Source of the DNA: Candidatus Bodocaedibacter vickermanii
Lineage (GTDB): Bacteria; Pseudomonadota; Alphaproteobacteria; UBA6184
Direction: 5' to 3'
Assembly: GCF_014896945.1 (NCBI RefSeq)
Contig: NZ_CP054719.1
Span: 853,153 to 917,152, forward strand
DNA: 64,000 bases
A model generated the notes under the pieces. That model did no database searches and was not told the DNA's origin. It saw only the letters and a list, made by a program, of their open reading frames with translations. Both the position numbers and the translations under genes were made by a program. Shown in pieces: positions 21,323 through 30,525 of the stretch (positions are counted from its first letter, which is position 1; every line of letters begins with the position of its first letter).

Positions 21323-22233
21323 GTAAAAATAAAACTCTTATTATTCGTGGAAAACACAAACATGGTCACGAAGATCACAAAAGTCACGGCGTGTGGAAAA
21401 TCGCATATGCTGATTTTATGACCGCGCTGATGGCATTTTTCTTAATGATGTGGCTTACAAGCTCTATGCCTGAAAATATCAGAAAAGGGGTTGCAACTTA
21501 TTTTGCGCCCGTTGGCGCCTCTGCAAATGTTGCCGGAACAAACTCTATTTTAGAAGGCGGGCAAAGCTTAGAGGAGATTGGCATCCTAGATAAAATGAAA
21601 CTTGAACAATCTATTTTTTCTCCCACGACCAATTATAACGCTGCACCAAAAAGCAAATCGACCGAGGAACCAACATCAACAGAAAGCTATGACGAAAACA
21701 CAGGCTCTAATTCTGATGCCGAATCAGCCGCAAAAGAGCAACGGGTTTTTGAAGAGGCTCAACAAGCCCTTAACGAATCTATATTGAAAGATCCTGTTTT
21801 ACAACCGCTGTCAGAAAACATCTTAATTAGCATTACCCCCGAAGGGTTAAAAATAGAACTTATTGATAAAAACAACACCAATATGTTTGCAGTTGGCAGT
21901 AAACAAATGTTACCAGAAATGCGGACAGCCCTTAGTCAAGTCGCAAAAGTTATTCGCGTTCTTCCAAATAAAATTAACATCACGGGACACACGGACGGAC
22001 GCCCTTATGGCGCCAACGCAACCTATAACAATTGGGATCTATCCACAGACAGAGCCTTAGAATCCAGACGATTCTTAGTGACCGTTGATTTCCAAGAATC
22101 AAAAATAGCCTCAGTTGTCGGAAAGGCAAGCAATGACTTATTAAACTCAAAAGATCCACTTTCCTCCTCCAATCGCAGAATCAGCATCTTGGTGCTACGA
22201 AATGCACCAATAGAAAAAGGACAAAAGCAATGA
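21319..22233 (+). CDS. motB: Flagellar motor stator protein MotB
   Basis: Stator subunit that carries the ion-binding aspartate and anchors the stator to peptidoglycan. Residues 1-23 are basic and cytoplasmic. The single membrane helix (about 27-46) contains the essential Asp32 in YADFMTALMAFF. A linker rich in Ser, Glu and Asn (about 90-140) leads to the OmpA-like peptidoglycan-binding domain with ITGHTDGRPYG and SLSTDRA-like LSTDRALESRRFL. It has 304 residues. It overlaps motA by 4 bases and the downstream protease gene by 4 bases, so the three are probably translated in a coupled chain. Confidence 0.93.
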   Translation: MSKNKTLIIRGKHKHGHEDHKSHGVWKIAYADFMTALMAFFLMMWLTSSMPENIRKGVATYFAPVGASANVAGTNSILEGGQSLEEIGILDKMKLEQSIFSPTTNYNAAPKSKSTEEPTSTESYDENTGSNSDAESAAKEQRVFEEAQQALNESILKDPVLQPLSENILISITPEGLKIELIDKNNTNMFAVGSKQMLPEMRTALSQVAKVIRVLPNKINITGHTDGRPYGANATYNNWDLSTDRALESRRFLVTVDFQESKIASVVGKASNDLLNSKDPLSSSNRRISILVLRNAPIEKGQKQ

Positions 22234-23981
22234 GAAATCCTGTCGTTTTATTTTTCGTAGGTCTAGTGTTTTGGATGATTCATCCAACCTTTGGTATTGT
22301 TCCAAAACCGGGCGTTGCTCTTGAAAAATACACTAAACCCGCTGAGAAAATGAACAACATTGGGCGACTAGTTGTCCATGGAAAAAAAACAAGCAGTTGC
22401 TCATCTACCTTGATAGGTATTGATGGTGATATTGGCATTGTATTAACAGCAGGTCATTGCGCAGAGCTTACGTCCGAAGAAATAGTTACAAAGTGCCGAT
22501 ATCAAACCCTATCGTTTGCATCACAAAACACCGATACAGACTCTGAAAAAATGCCTATTATTGGAAGATTTGCTTTAGGAAAATATATCGAAGGGTCAAA
22601 GAAAGATTTGTCTTATGATCTAGGGCTAGTATTTGTTGATCTAAACGATTTAGCCGTAAAACCAACACCTCAACATATGCTATTAGATTCCACAACAATA
22701 TTAAAAAAATCACTGGTGCAAGTCGCAGGTTACGGAAAAACAAGCCCACAAGATGATTTAGTCGCCCCCCAACGTCGTATAATGTCGACCCAAGCGTTTC
22801 GCACACAAGAACACAATCACGACATATTATTACTTGATGAAGCAGAAATAGAAAACGAAGCATTATCGATTCCAGTCGGTGACCACCCTGCTGAAGGCGA
22901 CAGCGGCGGACCTATTATGGACGCAGCTACGGGGGCTATTATTGGTGTCGTGAGCCATACAAGTGGGGGCGAATTTTATTCCGAACCTTTATATTCACAT
23001 GCCGATTGGTTGCTTACGCAAATAAAAAATGCTGGTCGGTACTTTGTCTTTAAACTAAATAAATCTGGAAATTTGTCCGATAAAACTATCTGGAATGACA
23101 ATCGAAAACCGCAAAAATTTAGAAATGCCTATGGGGAAATTAACCCTATCGTTGAAATTGATAAGAGGCACACCCTAACCCTTGATGATCCATTCGGTTT
23201 GTACGCCATCAATGTAATAGGTCAAGGCGGCACAATAGAAGTACAAAGCGAACAGTCTGCAGAGGTTCTGCGCATTTATGCGCCAACAGTTATTACATCT
23301 TCTGCATTAAAAACACTAACCGTAGACGATGCGAGTATAGGAACCTCTGACCTATCCATTCAAACACAATTACGAGTCTTGCATACACTGAATATCCAAC
23401 AAGACGTTGTTATGGATGTTCAGCAAGAAGACACGTCCAGGGGTCTAACACTGGTTGATCGCGGCACTGTAAACGTAGAGGGTACATTAAAAACACATCA
23501 CGTTCGATTTGCAGAGTCTAACTCAAAAGAAAATTTTGGATGTCTGTCTATCTGTGGAACATTAAACTCTGAAGAACCCCTAAACCACTTTGCTCAAACT
23601 GTTCAAGGAACAGCCTCAACCCCCGGCAAGATTTTAGGCGATTATACTTTAGGCGCTCAAGGGGTTCTATCATTTAATATAGACACACCCTCTCCATCGT
23701 CTGTTCCCATATTAACCGTTGATGGAATAGCGCATTTTACAGGAGGAATCGTGCGCATCAAAACTGCTGAGATTTTACCCCTTGGATTTGAACAAACCAT
23801 TTTGACCGCAAAAGAGCTAACCATTGCACCAACTTGGCGGGGGGTGTATTATGCACAAACTGTTGATAAAACGTCTGAGATTACCTTTATTCACAAAGCC
23901 AATCAACTTAGCATTAAGGTAGTTCCATTAACAGGAAAAGCCTCAACTTCATCAATGGCGGATGACGACTTGCTTAAGTAA
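22230..23981 (+). CDS. Secreted trypsin-like serine protease with a repetitive beta-rich C-terminal region
   Basis: The 583-residue protein has a signal peptide (1-22, VLFFVGLVFWMIHPTFG). The S1-type protease domain (about 43-275) has a complete triad: His76 in LTAGHC, Asp130 in YDLGLV and Ser225 in GDSGGP, with Cys57 and Cys77 placed for the trypsin His-loop disulfide. The C-terminal half (about 300-570) is rich in short alternating hydrophobic strands (GTIEVQ, LTVDDASI, LHTLNIQQDVVMDV, GTVNVEGTL, GTLNSEE), resembling the passenger beta-helix of autotransporters, but no translocator barrel follows. The start ATG overlaps the motB stop by 4 bases. Why an exported protease is coupled to stator genes is unknown. 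The end overlaps the convergent ATPase gene by 8 bases. Confidence 0.8.
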   Translation: MRNPVVLFFVGLVFWMIHPTFGIVPKPGVALEKYTKPAEKMNNIGRLVVHGKKTSSCSSTLIGIDGDIGIVLTAGHCAELTSEEIVTKCRYQTLSFASQNTDTDSEKMPIIGRFALGKYIEGSKKDLSYDLGLVFVDLNDLAVKPTPQHMLLDSTTILKKSLVQVAGYGKTSPQDDLVAPQRRIMSTQAFRTQEHNHDILLLDEAEIENEALSIPVGDHPAEGDSGGPIMDAATGAIIGVVSHTSGGEFYSEPLYSHADWLLTQIKNAGRYFVFKLNKSGNLSDKTIWNDNRKPQKFRNAYGEINPIVEIDKRHTLTLDDPFGLYAINVIGQGGTIEVQSEQSAEVLRIYAPTVITSSALKTLTVDDASIGTSDLSIQTQLRVLHTLNIQQDVVMDVQQEDTSRGLTLVDRGTVNVEGTLKTHHVRFAESNSKENFGCLSICGTLNSEEPLNHFAQTVQGTASTPGKILGDYTLGAQGVLSFNIDTPSPSSVPILTVDGIAHFTGGIVRIKTAEILPLGFEQTILTAKELTIAPTWRGVYYAQTVDKTSEITFIHKANQLSIKVVPLTGKASTSSMADDDLLK

Positions 23982-24696
23982 GGTTTTGTAAAAACGTTTT
24001 AGCTCTATCAGATTCTGGCGCTGCGAAAAAGCTTTTTGGATCCCTGTCTTCTAAAATAATTCCGTGATCCATAAAAATAATTCGATCCGCCACTTCTTTG
24101 GCAAATGACATTTCGTGGGTGACAATCAACTTTGTAATATGATCACCTTTAACATTTCGAATCACGTCTAATACTTCTTTAACCATTTCTGGATCCAACG
24201 CTGACGTTGGTTCATCAAACAAAATCACATAGGGATCCATGGCTAAACACCGGGCAATTGCCACGCGTTGCTTTTGCCCCCCCGATATTTCAGCCGGATA
24301 TGCATTTGCTTTTTCTTTTAAACCAACCTTATCTAAAATATCCAGCGCTCGCTCTTCTGCTTGACGTTGCGTCTTTTTATCAACAACTTTTGGAGCGTAT
24401 GTAATGTTTTGTAAAACGGTCATATGGGGAAATAAATTAAACCCCTGAAACACCATCCCAACATTGCTGCGAATACGATCTAAATTAATTTTGGGATCGG
24501 TAACATCTTCACCATTAATAAAAATATTTCCCGCATCTGGTTTTTCCAGCATGTTAATACATCTTAATAGTGTCGACTTTCCAGAGCCAGACGGCCCAAC
24601 AATAGCCAACGTTTGTCCCTTGGGTACCGAAAGTGTCAGGTTATCGAGAATGACTCGCCGATCAAATTGCTTCGATAGATTTCTGATCTCGATCAT
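23974..24696 (-). CDS. glnQ: Polar amino acid ABC transporter ATP-binding protein (GlnQ type)
   Basis: ATPase of a polar amino acid importer, 240 residues, the usual length. It has Walker A GPSGSGKST (about 34-42), Q-loop MVFQGFNLFPHMTV, signature SGGQKQRVAIARCLA, Walker B VILFDEPTSALDPEMV and H-loop VTHEMSFAKEVADRI. It is the last gene of a three-gene minus-strand operon (binding protein, permease, ATPase); its start overlaps the permease stop by 4 bases. Its 3' end overlaps the convergent protease gene. Substrate cannot be assigned beyond a polar amino acid. Confidence 0.92.
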   Translation of the reverse strand: MIEIRNLSKQFDRRVILDNLTLSVPKGQTLAIVGPSGSGKSTLLRCINMLEKPDAGNIFINGEDVTDPKINLDRIRSNVGMVFQGFNLFPHMTVLQNITYAPKVVDKKTQRQAEERALDILDKVGLKEKANAYPAEISGGQKQRVAIARCLAMDPYVILFDEPTSALDPEMVKEVLDVIRNVKGDHITKLIVTHEMSFAKEVADRIIFMDHGIILEDRDPKSFFAAPESDRAKTFLQNLT

Positions 24697-25349
24697 GTTC
24701 TGCTCCTAAACTTTCGCTCTATAATCCGACCACCATAAGAAAATATCAACACCATTACGTAATAGCACAAAGCAGCCACAATAAAGGGTTCAAAGTATGT
24801 AAACTTATGTGCTGCAACCATCTGAGATCGCCTCATCAAATCAGTCTCACCTATAACACCGACAATGGCCGACTCTTTAAATAGATTGATGAACTCGTTT
24901 ACAAGTGATGGCAAAACATTTCGAATTGCTTGGGGCAAGATAATATCTTTCATACGGCGCCAATAGGGAACACCCAAAGACATCGCTGCTTCGTACTGTC
25001 CAGACGGCACCGATTGTATACCCGCCCTAAAAATTTCTGAAACATATGCGCCAGAGTTCAAAGAAAAAACCATTACCCCAGCAGCAAATGTAGACAACCG
25101 CCATCCAAATATTATCGTGGTTCCAAAATAGATCAAACACAGCTGGACGATAAGTGGAACACCTCTAAAAATCGAAACGTATGCAGCCGAAATAAATTCT
25201 AATAATCTAGATTGAGAAAATCTAAAAAAAGTTAAAAGGGTTCCCATAAATACCCCGCCAACCACTGAGATGGCAGTAAATTTTAAGCTAACCCACAATC
25301 CACCTAAAATAAACTCAATCTCGTCTTTGCCTAAATTGCCAAATTTCAT
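24693..25349 (-). CDS. Polar amino acid ABC transporter permease
   Basis: Inner-membrane permease of the HisM/GlnP type, 218 residues with about five membrane segments. The N-terminal helix begins LGGLWVSLKFTAISVVGG, typical of the family, IFRGVPLIVQLCLIYFG is the conserved region before helix 3, and the EAA loop is EAAMSLGVPYWRRMKDIILPQAIRN. Only one permease gene is present, so it would work as a homodimer. It overlaps both neighbours (one base with the binding protein gene, four with the ATPase gene). Confidence 0.92.
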   Translation of the reverse strand: MKFGNLGKDEIEFILGGLWVSLKFTAISVVGGVFMGTLLTFFRFSQSRLLEFISAAYVSIFRGVPLIVQLCLIYFGTTIIFGWRLSTFAAGVMVFSLNSGAYVSEIFRAGIQSVPSGQYEAAMSLGVPYWRRMKDIILPQAIRNVLPSLVNEFINLFKESAIVGVIGETDLMRRSQMVAAHKFTYFEPFIVAALCYYVMVLIFSYGGRIIERKFRSRT

Positions 25350-26119
25350 TATTTAGCCTGCTCACTTTCGGCTGAAAGCCATTTTTGCTCTAACTGTTTA
25401 ATGAATCCTTCATCAATCAATTGCTTTAGGACGGCATTAATTTTTTCTTTTAATATCGACCCCTTAGGCAAGGCAATCGCATACGCCTTAACAGAAGGAT
25501 GTTTAAACTCTGCCACCACGAACTTTCCAACATTAGCTAGCGCAAACTTTGTGGCAGGAATATAGTCCATCACCACTGTCTGAATATTACCAGAAAGCAA
25601 CTCTTGAACCAAATCTAACAATCGATTGCGCGTAACGATTTCAAACTTTTCAATACCGCTGGCCGCGACTTCTTCCAATAGCATTTGATGAAACGTTCCC
25701 AATTGAGCTCCTGACTTATGTCCGTCAAGCTCTGATAATAATTTTATTGGATGCTGCGTTAACGAAAGCAACGCGACTTTGGGTTGGTAATAATCATTTG
25801 TAAAATCGATTGTTTGTTCTCTTTCTAAAGTCCGCGTAATGCCTGCAATCGCCATATCTGCTTGATTTGCTTGCAATGAGGGCAAAATACCGCCGAAATC
25901 CATATCAACCACAACTGCTTCCATATTAAGACGTTTTGCAATTTCTTTAGCCAAATCAATATCAAACCCCTCAATTGAGTGAGTTTTAGAATTAAAGAAT
26001 TCAAAAGGAGCTTGATCTGCACTTGTAACAATTCGCAACACAGCTTCTTCTTGCTTATTTTTTTTGCATCCTGTAATAATAATAAGTAAGGTCAAACATG
26101 TGATCAGATGCTTTAGCAT
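25349..26119 (-). CDS. Polar amino acid ABC transporter substrate-binding lipoprotein
   Basis: Periplasmic binding protein (family 3, GlnH/ArtJ-like) anchored as a lipoprotein: the signal sequence ends in the lipobox IITGC with Cys18. The mature part starts with the family strand LRIVTSADQAPFEFF and GFDIDLAKEIAKRLNMEA, then the conserved QADMAIAGITRTLEREQTIDFTNDYY. The start ATG at 26119 follows AAAGGA and gives a perfect lipoprotein signal; an upstream extension to 26185 would spoil it. It has 256 residues. It is first in its operon with the permease and ATPase genes. Confidence 0.9.
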   Translation of the reverse strand: MLKHLITCLTLLIIITGCKKNKQEEAVLRIVTSADQAPFEFFNSKTHSIEGFDIDLAKEIAKRLNMEAVVVDMDFGGILPSLQANQADMAIAGITRTLEREQTIDFTNDYYQPKVALLSLTQHPIKLLSELDGHKSGAQLGTFHQMLLEEVAASGIEKFEIVTRNRLLDLVQELLSGNIQTVVMDYIPATKFALANVGKFVVAEFKHPSVKAYAIALPKGSILKEKINAVLKQLIDEGFIKQLEQKWLSAESEQAK

Positions 26120-26269
26120 AAAGATATCCTTTAATTCCATAATAAAAATAATACTCATCCTAGGGGATACGGACAAAAAACTCAAGTTTATATTGTAATA
26201 GGGCTTGAAAGTTGGAATGGCTGTCTCTACATAACACGCATAAGAAACATGTGCCCAGGAATTTATGAA

Positions 26270-26908
26270 ATGATGAAGAACTCTAAATCAAATTTTTTAC
26301 GTCGCCGGCAACGCGTCAACAAGCATTCTCGTGAAGCATGCGCAGCGGGTGTTTTACCCCTAAGCATAACCCCAGAAGGAACGCGAGTCGTTCTATTGGG
26401 ATACGGATCATGCTCACAAGGCGGAGTTTACCGCAACTTTTGGTCTGACTTTGGCGGAAAACTAGACCCTGAAGAAACCGCAAAAGAAGCTGCATTGCGC
26501 GAATTTCATGAGGAAACCGCGTATTATTTTAAAAAAGAAATTACGAAACTAGATCAATTATTAAAATTACACGGCAATGAAAAGTACGTATCTTTTGCTG
26601 CAGAAGTTTCATACGCCCCCATTGAACTAATTAAAGAAAACGCTGCTAGAGTTCGCTTTGAAGGCACGCTATATGAGCGCAACCACGTGGAAATGGAAGA
26701 CTATCGCTGGGTATCGTTAAGCACACTATTATCTCATCCGGCTACTTTGCATCAAGAAGGTCTATATCCACCCTTTATTGAATATCATTTATCACAAAAG
26801 TCTGTACAAGATTCGTTAAGAATGTTACTTACAAAAAATATAACAGATCTTAAAACTGAAACGTTTGAATCAAAACTTTTTGGAAAAGGGCTCGTGTCGT
26901 CATACTAA
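26270..26908 (+). CDS. Nudix hydrolase
   Basis: Nudix-fold phosphohydrolase of unknown substrate. The full Nudix box GX5EX7REUXEEXGU-like sequence is GKLDPEETAKEAALREFHEE (within about 63-85), with the two catalytic Glu residues in REFHEE. The preceding strand GVYRNFWSDFGG and the C-terminal MEDYRWVSLSTLL (typical of the family after the box) fit. I prefer ATG at 26270 because CCAGGA lies 9-10 bases upstream; an ATG at 26249 is also in frame. A basic N-terminus (KSNFLRRRQRVNKHSRE) is unusual. It is followed 13 bases later by the Sua5-type gene, so they are likely cotranscribed. Confidence 0.82.
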   Translation: MMKNSKSNFLRRRQRVNKHSREACAAGVLPLSITPEGTRVVLLGYGSCSQGGVYRNFWSDFGGKLDPEETAKEAALREFHEETAYYFKKEITKLDQLLKLHGNEKYVSFAAEVSYAPIELIKENAARVRFEGTLYERNHVEMEDYRWVSLSTLLSHPATLHQEGLYPPFIEYHLSQKSVQDSLRMLLTKNITDLKTETFESKLFGKGLVSSY

Positions 26909-26921
26909 GAAATTTGCACTC

Positions 26922-27857
26922 ATGAATGATATAAATATTGCTATTACAACGTTATTAAGTGGAGAGCCTGTAGCGTTTCCCACAGAAACAGTCTATGGGC
27001 TTGGGGCTGATTGCACCAATGACCAAGCTGTAGAGAAAATATTTTTGCTAAAAGGTCGCCCCTCTTTTAACCCTCTGATTATTCATGTTTTAAATCTAGA
27101 CACTGCCCTTAAATATGGGGAATTTAATCGATCCGCACTTCGATTGGCTCAATCGTTTTGGCCAGGTCCGCTAACCTTGGTTGTCCCTTTGCGCCCTGGA
27201 AACAACATCTCACAACGCGTAACTGCGGGGTTAGAAACTATCGCGATTCGAGTACCAAATCATCCCGTTGCCCTAGAACTTCTTCGCCGCTATCCGAACC
27301 CTATTGCCGCACCTAGTGCCAACAAATCTGGATATGTCAGCCCAACAAAACATGAGCATGTGCGCAACGAGTTTCACGATGATGTATTTATTATACCAGG
27401 GGATCAATCCTGCATAGGGTTAGAATCTACGATTGTTGATTGCTCTGACGAAGAGGTTGCAATCTTAAGACCCGGGTTTATTACAAAAACTGACATCGAA
27501 AATTTCTTGGATATGCCTGTGTCAGAAAAATCTTCAACCGAAGCAATCAAGGCGCCCGGACAACTTAAACATCATTACTCTCCATCACTGCCTGTCAGAT
27601 TAAACGCAAACAACGTTTTGCCGAACGAAGCCCTTTTAACGTTTGGATCAAACGAACTTACATCTGACGTCATGTTGAACCTTAGTCCAACTGGAAATTT
27701 AGACGAAGCAGCGACAAACCTGTTTGACTTTCTGAGAGCTCTTGATAAAACAACTTCGAACATTAATCAAATCGCAGTCGCCGCAATCCCCAATATTGGC
27801 GTTGGTCTTGCAATTAACGAACGCTTACAACGAGCAGCCACTCCTAAATCCGACTAA
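26922..27857 (+). CDS. L-threonylcarbamoyladenylate synthase (Sua5 type)
   Basis: Makes threonylcarbamoyl-AMP from threonine, bicarbonate and ATP, the first step of t6A modification of ANN-decoding tRNAs. The YrdC fold is clear: GEPVAFPTETVYGLGADC (14-31), KIFLLKGRPSFNPLIIH (41-57), FWPGPLTLV, VRVPNHPVALELL-like IRVPNHPVAL and SANKSGYVSPT. A C-terminal Sua5 domain with PGQLKHHYSPSLPV (about residue 210) makes this the long Sua5 form rather than TsaC. It has 311 residues. The ATG at 26922 is chosen because it falls just before the conserved YrdC region; a longer form would overlap the Nudix gene. Confidence 0.92.
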   Translation: MNDINIAITTLLSGEPVAFPTETVYGLGADCTNDQAVEKIFLLKGRPSFNPLIIHVLNLDTALKYGEFNRSALRLAQSFWPGPLTLVVPLRPGNNISQRVTAGLETIAIRVPNHPVALELLRRYPNPIAAPSANKSGYVSPTKHEHVRNEFHDDVFIIPGDQSCIGLESTIVDCSDEEVAILRPGFITKTDIENFLDMPVSEKSSTEAIKAPGQLKHHYSPSLPVRLNANNVLPNEALLTFGSNELTSDVMLNLSPTGNLDEAATNLFDFLRALDKTTSNINQIAVAAIPNIGVGLAINERLQRAATPKSD

Positions 27858-27922
27858 CAACTCTTGAACAAGCATGTTGCCGGATCAAAACCCTCTCTTA
27901 ATTTGATACAACTGTATTGTGA

Positions 27923-27950
27923 TTGAATAATTGAATTGTTTTCGTATAAA
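27923..27950 (+). promoter_or_regulatory. Probable sigma-70 promoter of the serine hydrolase gene
   Basis: TTGAAT (27923-27928), a 16-base spacer and TATAAA (27945-27950) lie 42 bases upstream of the chosen start at 27992. The intergenic region is otherwise AT-rich and carries no other obvious signal. Confidence 0.45.
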
Positions 27951-27991
27951 ATACCTGAACCATTTTGTATCATTTTCAACAGGCTGTATTT

Positions 27992-29089
27992 ATGAGATCC
28001 CTTTTTGCGATAGTAATGCTTATGCTAATATCAAGCACATCTGCCAAAAAATTTAACACCACACACATAATCTTACCCACGGTATCGGGAAAAAGCAAAA
28101 TAGCTTCGGGGTTAATATATGTACGAACAGGAAACTTAACTGTATTGGAAAAACCATTTGGTTATGCCGATTATTTAGAGAAAATCTTATTTACGCCCAC
28201 AACCCAAATTTATATTGGGTCTTTAAAAAAACAATTTATCGCCGCTGCTATTTTAAAATTGATGAGCGCCGGGAGGCTTAACCTACACGCACCAGTAAGT
28301 TCTTATCTAAAATTTAATACCACGCCAACTGTAAAAGACCCAGCATGGCCACACAGCACCACATTGCATCATTTATTAACCCATGTTTCAGAAGTTAAAA
28401 CAGCACCCCAAACTTCAAACACTCAACCATTTATAGATCGCGTATACAGCGAAAGTCTCTCTCCACGCAACCCACTTAAATTCACGTATAGTTCCGCTGC
28501 ATATGCGTTGCTAGAACTTGTGATTGAGAACGTTAGCGGCATGCCCGCAGCTGATTATATTACTCAAAGTTTTATTACCCCCCTTGGAATGAAAAACACA
28601 AGCTTTAATGGGCCAGAAATTCCAAACAGAGTACGTCAAAACCTTGCTAATAAATTATGTTACCCTTATCACTTCTTACACAATCGCAATCAAGTTATAA
28701 GCACCTATGACCCTAATAAAGCGCGCTTGTTCGGAGTCGCAGATATGATTTCGACCGCGGAAGACTTATGCAAATGGAACACTGCATTACACTCTGGAAA
28801 AGCGTTTAACACTCCCCCTGCAACCGCGAATTGTTTGCTACAACTAATGCGCGGATTATATACAGTAGACGAGGGGGGCGATAGCTATTATGGATATGGA
28901 ATAAAAACATATGTTCGAAATTCTAAAACTATTTATTGGCACGAGGGGTTGGTAACGGGGGCCTCTGTTTATTTAGAGTACACCCCAGAAACCGATACGC
29001 ATGTTATTATCTTTTCTAACAACTCTGGGATAACGTTTAATTCTAAAACAGGAACTTACGTTTTAGAAAAACTTAATGATGCCTTTTGA
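27992..29089 (+). CDS. Exported beta-lactamase-family serine hydrolase (penicillin-recognising fold)
   Basis: The 365-residue protein has a signal peptide (MRSLFAIVMLMLISSTSA). It has the class C/esterase-type motifs: SLKK with nucleophile Ser77 and Lys80, YSS at 166-168 (Tyr in place of the YxN motif) and HEG at 317-319 in place of KTG. These suggest a D,D-peptidase, esterase or beta-lactamase-like activity in the periplasm; the sequence does not tell which. The conserved LHHLLTHVSE and PLGMKNTSF stretches are typical of the family. The ATG at 27992 directly precedes the signal peptide; an alternative at 27965 would add nine residues in front. The 3' end overlaps the convergent phaZ by 17 bases. 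Confidence 0.85.
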   Translation: MRSLFAIVMLMLISSTSAKKFNTTHIILPTVSGKSKIASGLIYVRTGNLTVLEKPFGYADYLEKILFTPTTQIYIGSLKKQFIAAAILKLMSAGRLNLHAPVSSYLKFNTTPTVKDPAWPHSTTLHHLLTHVSEVKTAPQTSNTQPFIDRVYSESLSPRNPLKFTYSSAAYALLELVIENVSGMPAADYITQSFITPLGMKNTSFNGPEIPNRVRQNLANKLCYPYHFLHNRNQVISTYDPNKARLFGVADMISTAEDLCKWNTALHSGKAFNTPPATANCLLQLMRGLYTVDEGGDSYYGYGIKTYVRNSKTIYWHEGLVTGASVYLEYTPETDTHVIIFSNNSGITFNSKTGTYVLEKLNDAF

Positions 29090-30290
29090 TAAAGCTCCGA
29101 ACCTGAGGATATATGTCTTTACGCCAACGGCTGCCGCTAAAAATACCATAATGCCCGACATCTAATCTTAAAAAGTGATCTCTTTTGTGTTCGGGAATAT
29201 TCGAACAAACATCGTGCGCTGCGTACGTTTGTCCGATGCCTGTAATATCATCGTTTTCTCCCTCAACAGTCATTAACGCAGGTCGAGTAACAGATTTAAA
29301 ACTAAATGGCTTGCCTTTATAGGTCATCTCATTTTTCGCAACCAGGTGCTGTTTAAAAACTTTATCCATCGTTTGCACAAAATAAGCGGCAGGTAAGTCC
29401 ATGACAGATAAGTATTCATCATAAAACTCTCGATGAGAACGAACAGCTTTTTGATTATTATTGGCAACATTCTTAATATGTTCGTAATGCTTTTGAATAT
29501 GGGATTTTATATTCATTTGAATGAACCCTCCCAAGATTAAATTTCCGGGGGTTACCTTGCGACGCGCACCTGGAGCATAATGCGGAACCTCAGACACCAT
29601 ATGTTGCTCAAACCAGTCGATGGGCAATTGCTCCACCATCGTATTTACGACCGTGGGGCTAATGCGCGTGTCCACGGGTCCACCCATTAAAATCATTGAC
29701 GCAGGTTGATAGGGTGCATTTTTTTCTTCCAAAACAGCAGCCGCCATTAATACTGGTATGCAAGGCTGACACACTGCCAACACATGAATACCTTGACCTA
29801 AAAATGCATAAAAATCATCCAGATATTCCACATAAGTATCTAGATCAAACTCTCCATCTGATACTGGAACGTTATATGCGCTAACCCAATCTGTTATATA
29901 TACCTTATGGTCTTGCAATAGTGTATGTACAGTATCTCTAAGCAACGTGGCATAATGCCCAGACAAAGGGGCAACAACTAACACGATGGGTTGATCAATA
30001 TCGCATCCAACTTTTTCAAAAAGCTTTAAGCGACAAAAAGGCTTTTCTAGTACAATTTTTTCTACAACTGCATATTTTGTCTCGTCAACATCTACACTGT
30101 TGATATTAAATTCAGGGCGTTTATTGGGGCGCGTCCATCGGTGGATAATTTCATGCACAGCGCCAATTGATCGCACGTATTGATTAGAAAACACATTCGA
30201 TGGCGACAAAAGAACATCTTTTAATGCATGACTAAACAAGTGTGTGGGGCGCCAATACGCTCTGATTTTATCACGTTGATAACAATACAT
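29073..30290 (-). CDS. phaZ: Intracellular polyhydroxyalkanoate (PHB) depolymerase
   Basis: Degrades storage PHB granules in the cytosol. The 405-residue alpha/beta-hydrolase matches the intracellular PhaZ family: VAPLSGHYATLLRDTVHTLL (107-126), DWVSAYNVP, and the nucleophile region AVCQP with Cys174 instead of serine, as in the Cupriavidus PhaZ family. MILMGGPVDTR, an acid in VEGENDDITGIGQTYAA and a C-terminal histidine in DVGHYGIFSGSRW complete the triad. With acetoacetyl-CoA synthetase at 13-15 kb this implies PHB turnover, although no PHB synthase lies in the window. The start ATG at 30290 matches the family N-terminus (YQRDKIRAYWRPTH). Confidence 0.93.
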   Translation of the reverse strand: MYCYQRDKIRAYWRPTHLFSHALKDVLLSPSNVFSNQYVRSIGAVHEIIHRWTRPNKRPEFNINSVDVDETKYAVVEKIVLEKPFCRLKLFEKVGCDIDQPIVLVVAPLSGHYATLLRDTVHTLLQDHKVYITDWVSAYNVPVSDGEFDLDTYVEYLDDFYAFLGQGIHVLAVCQPCIPVLMAAAVLEEKNAPYQPASMILMGGPVDTRISPTVVNTMVEQLPIDWFEQHMVSEVPHYAPGARRKVTPGNLILGGFIQMNIKSHIQKHYEHIKNVANNNQKAVRSHREFYDEYLSVMDLPAAYFVQTMDKVFKQHLVAKNEMTYKGKPFSFKSVTRPALMTVEGENDDITGIGQTYAAHDVCSNIPEHKRDHFLRLDVGHYGIFSGSRWRKDIYPQVRSFIKRHH

Positions 30291-30357
30291 TAATATTCTT
30301 TCTCTTTAACACTTAACAGGTTACAAAAAAAATATTAATAAACAATTAAAATCAGTC

Positions 30358-30525
30358 TTATAATTTGACAATATTGGCGTTTTTTACTCTACTGGCTTGA
30401 TATTCATAAAAGATCTTCACGGCTTCTTCAAGAAGACCTGAGCCGCTTTTTGCATCGATCTTTTTTAACATCTTCCAATTTTCATCCGTGTATTTAAGTG
30501 GAATGCCCCATTGAGCACTTGGCAC
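30358..30525 (-). pseudogene. Truncated unidentified ORF abutting the IS200 element
   Basis: Minus-strand reading from about 30525 gives MPSAQWGIPLKYTDENWK and then a helix-rich tail ending ASRVKNANIVKL before TAA at 30358-30360, about 55 codons. It runs up to the edge of the IS200-type element, so it looks like the 3' remainder of a gene cut by the insertion. A short complete gene starting at a GTG within the IS border is the alternative. I recognise no family. It lies just upstream of phaZ on the same strand, where phasins and other granule proteins often occur, but the sequence is too short to say so. Confidence 0.4.
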
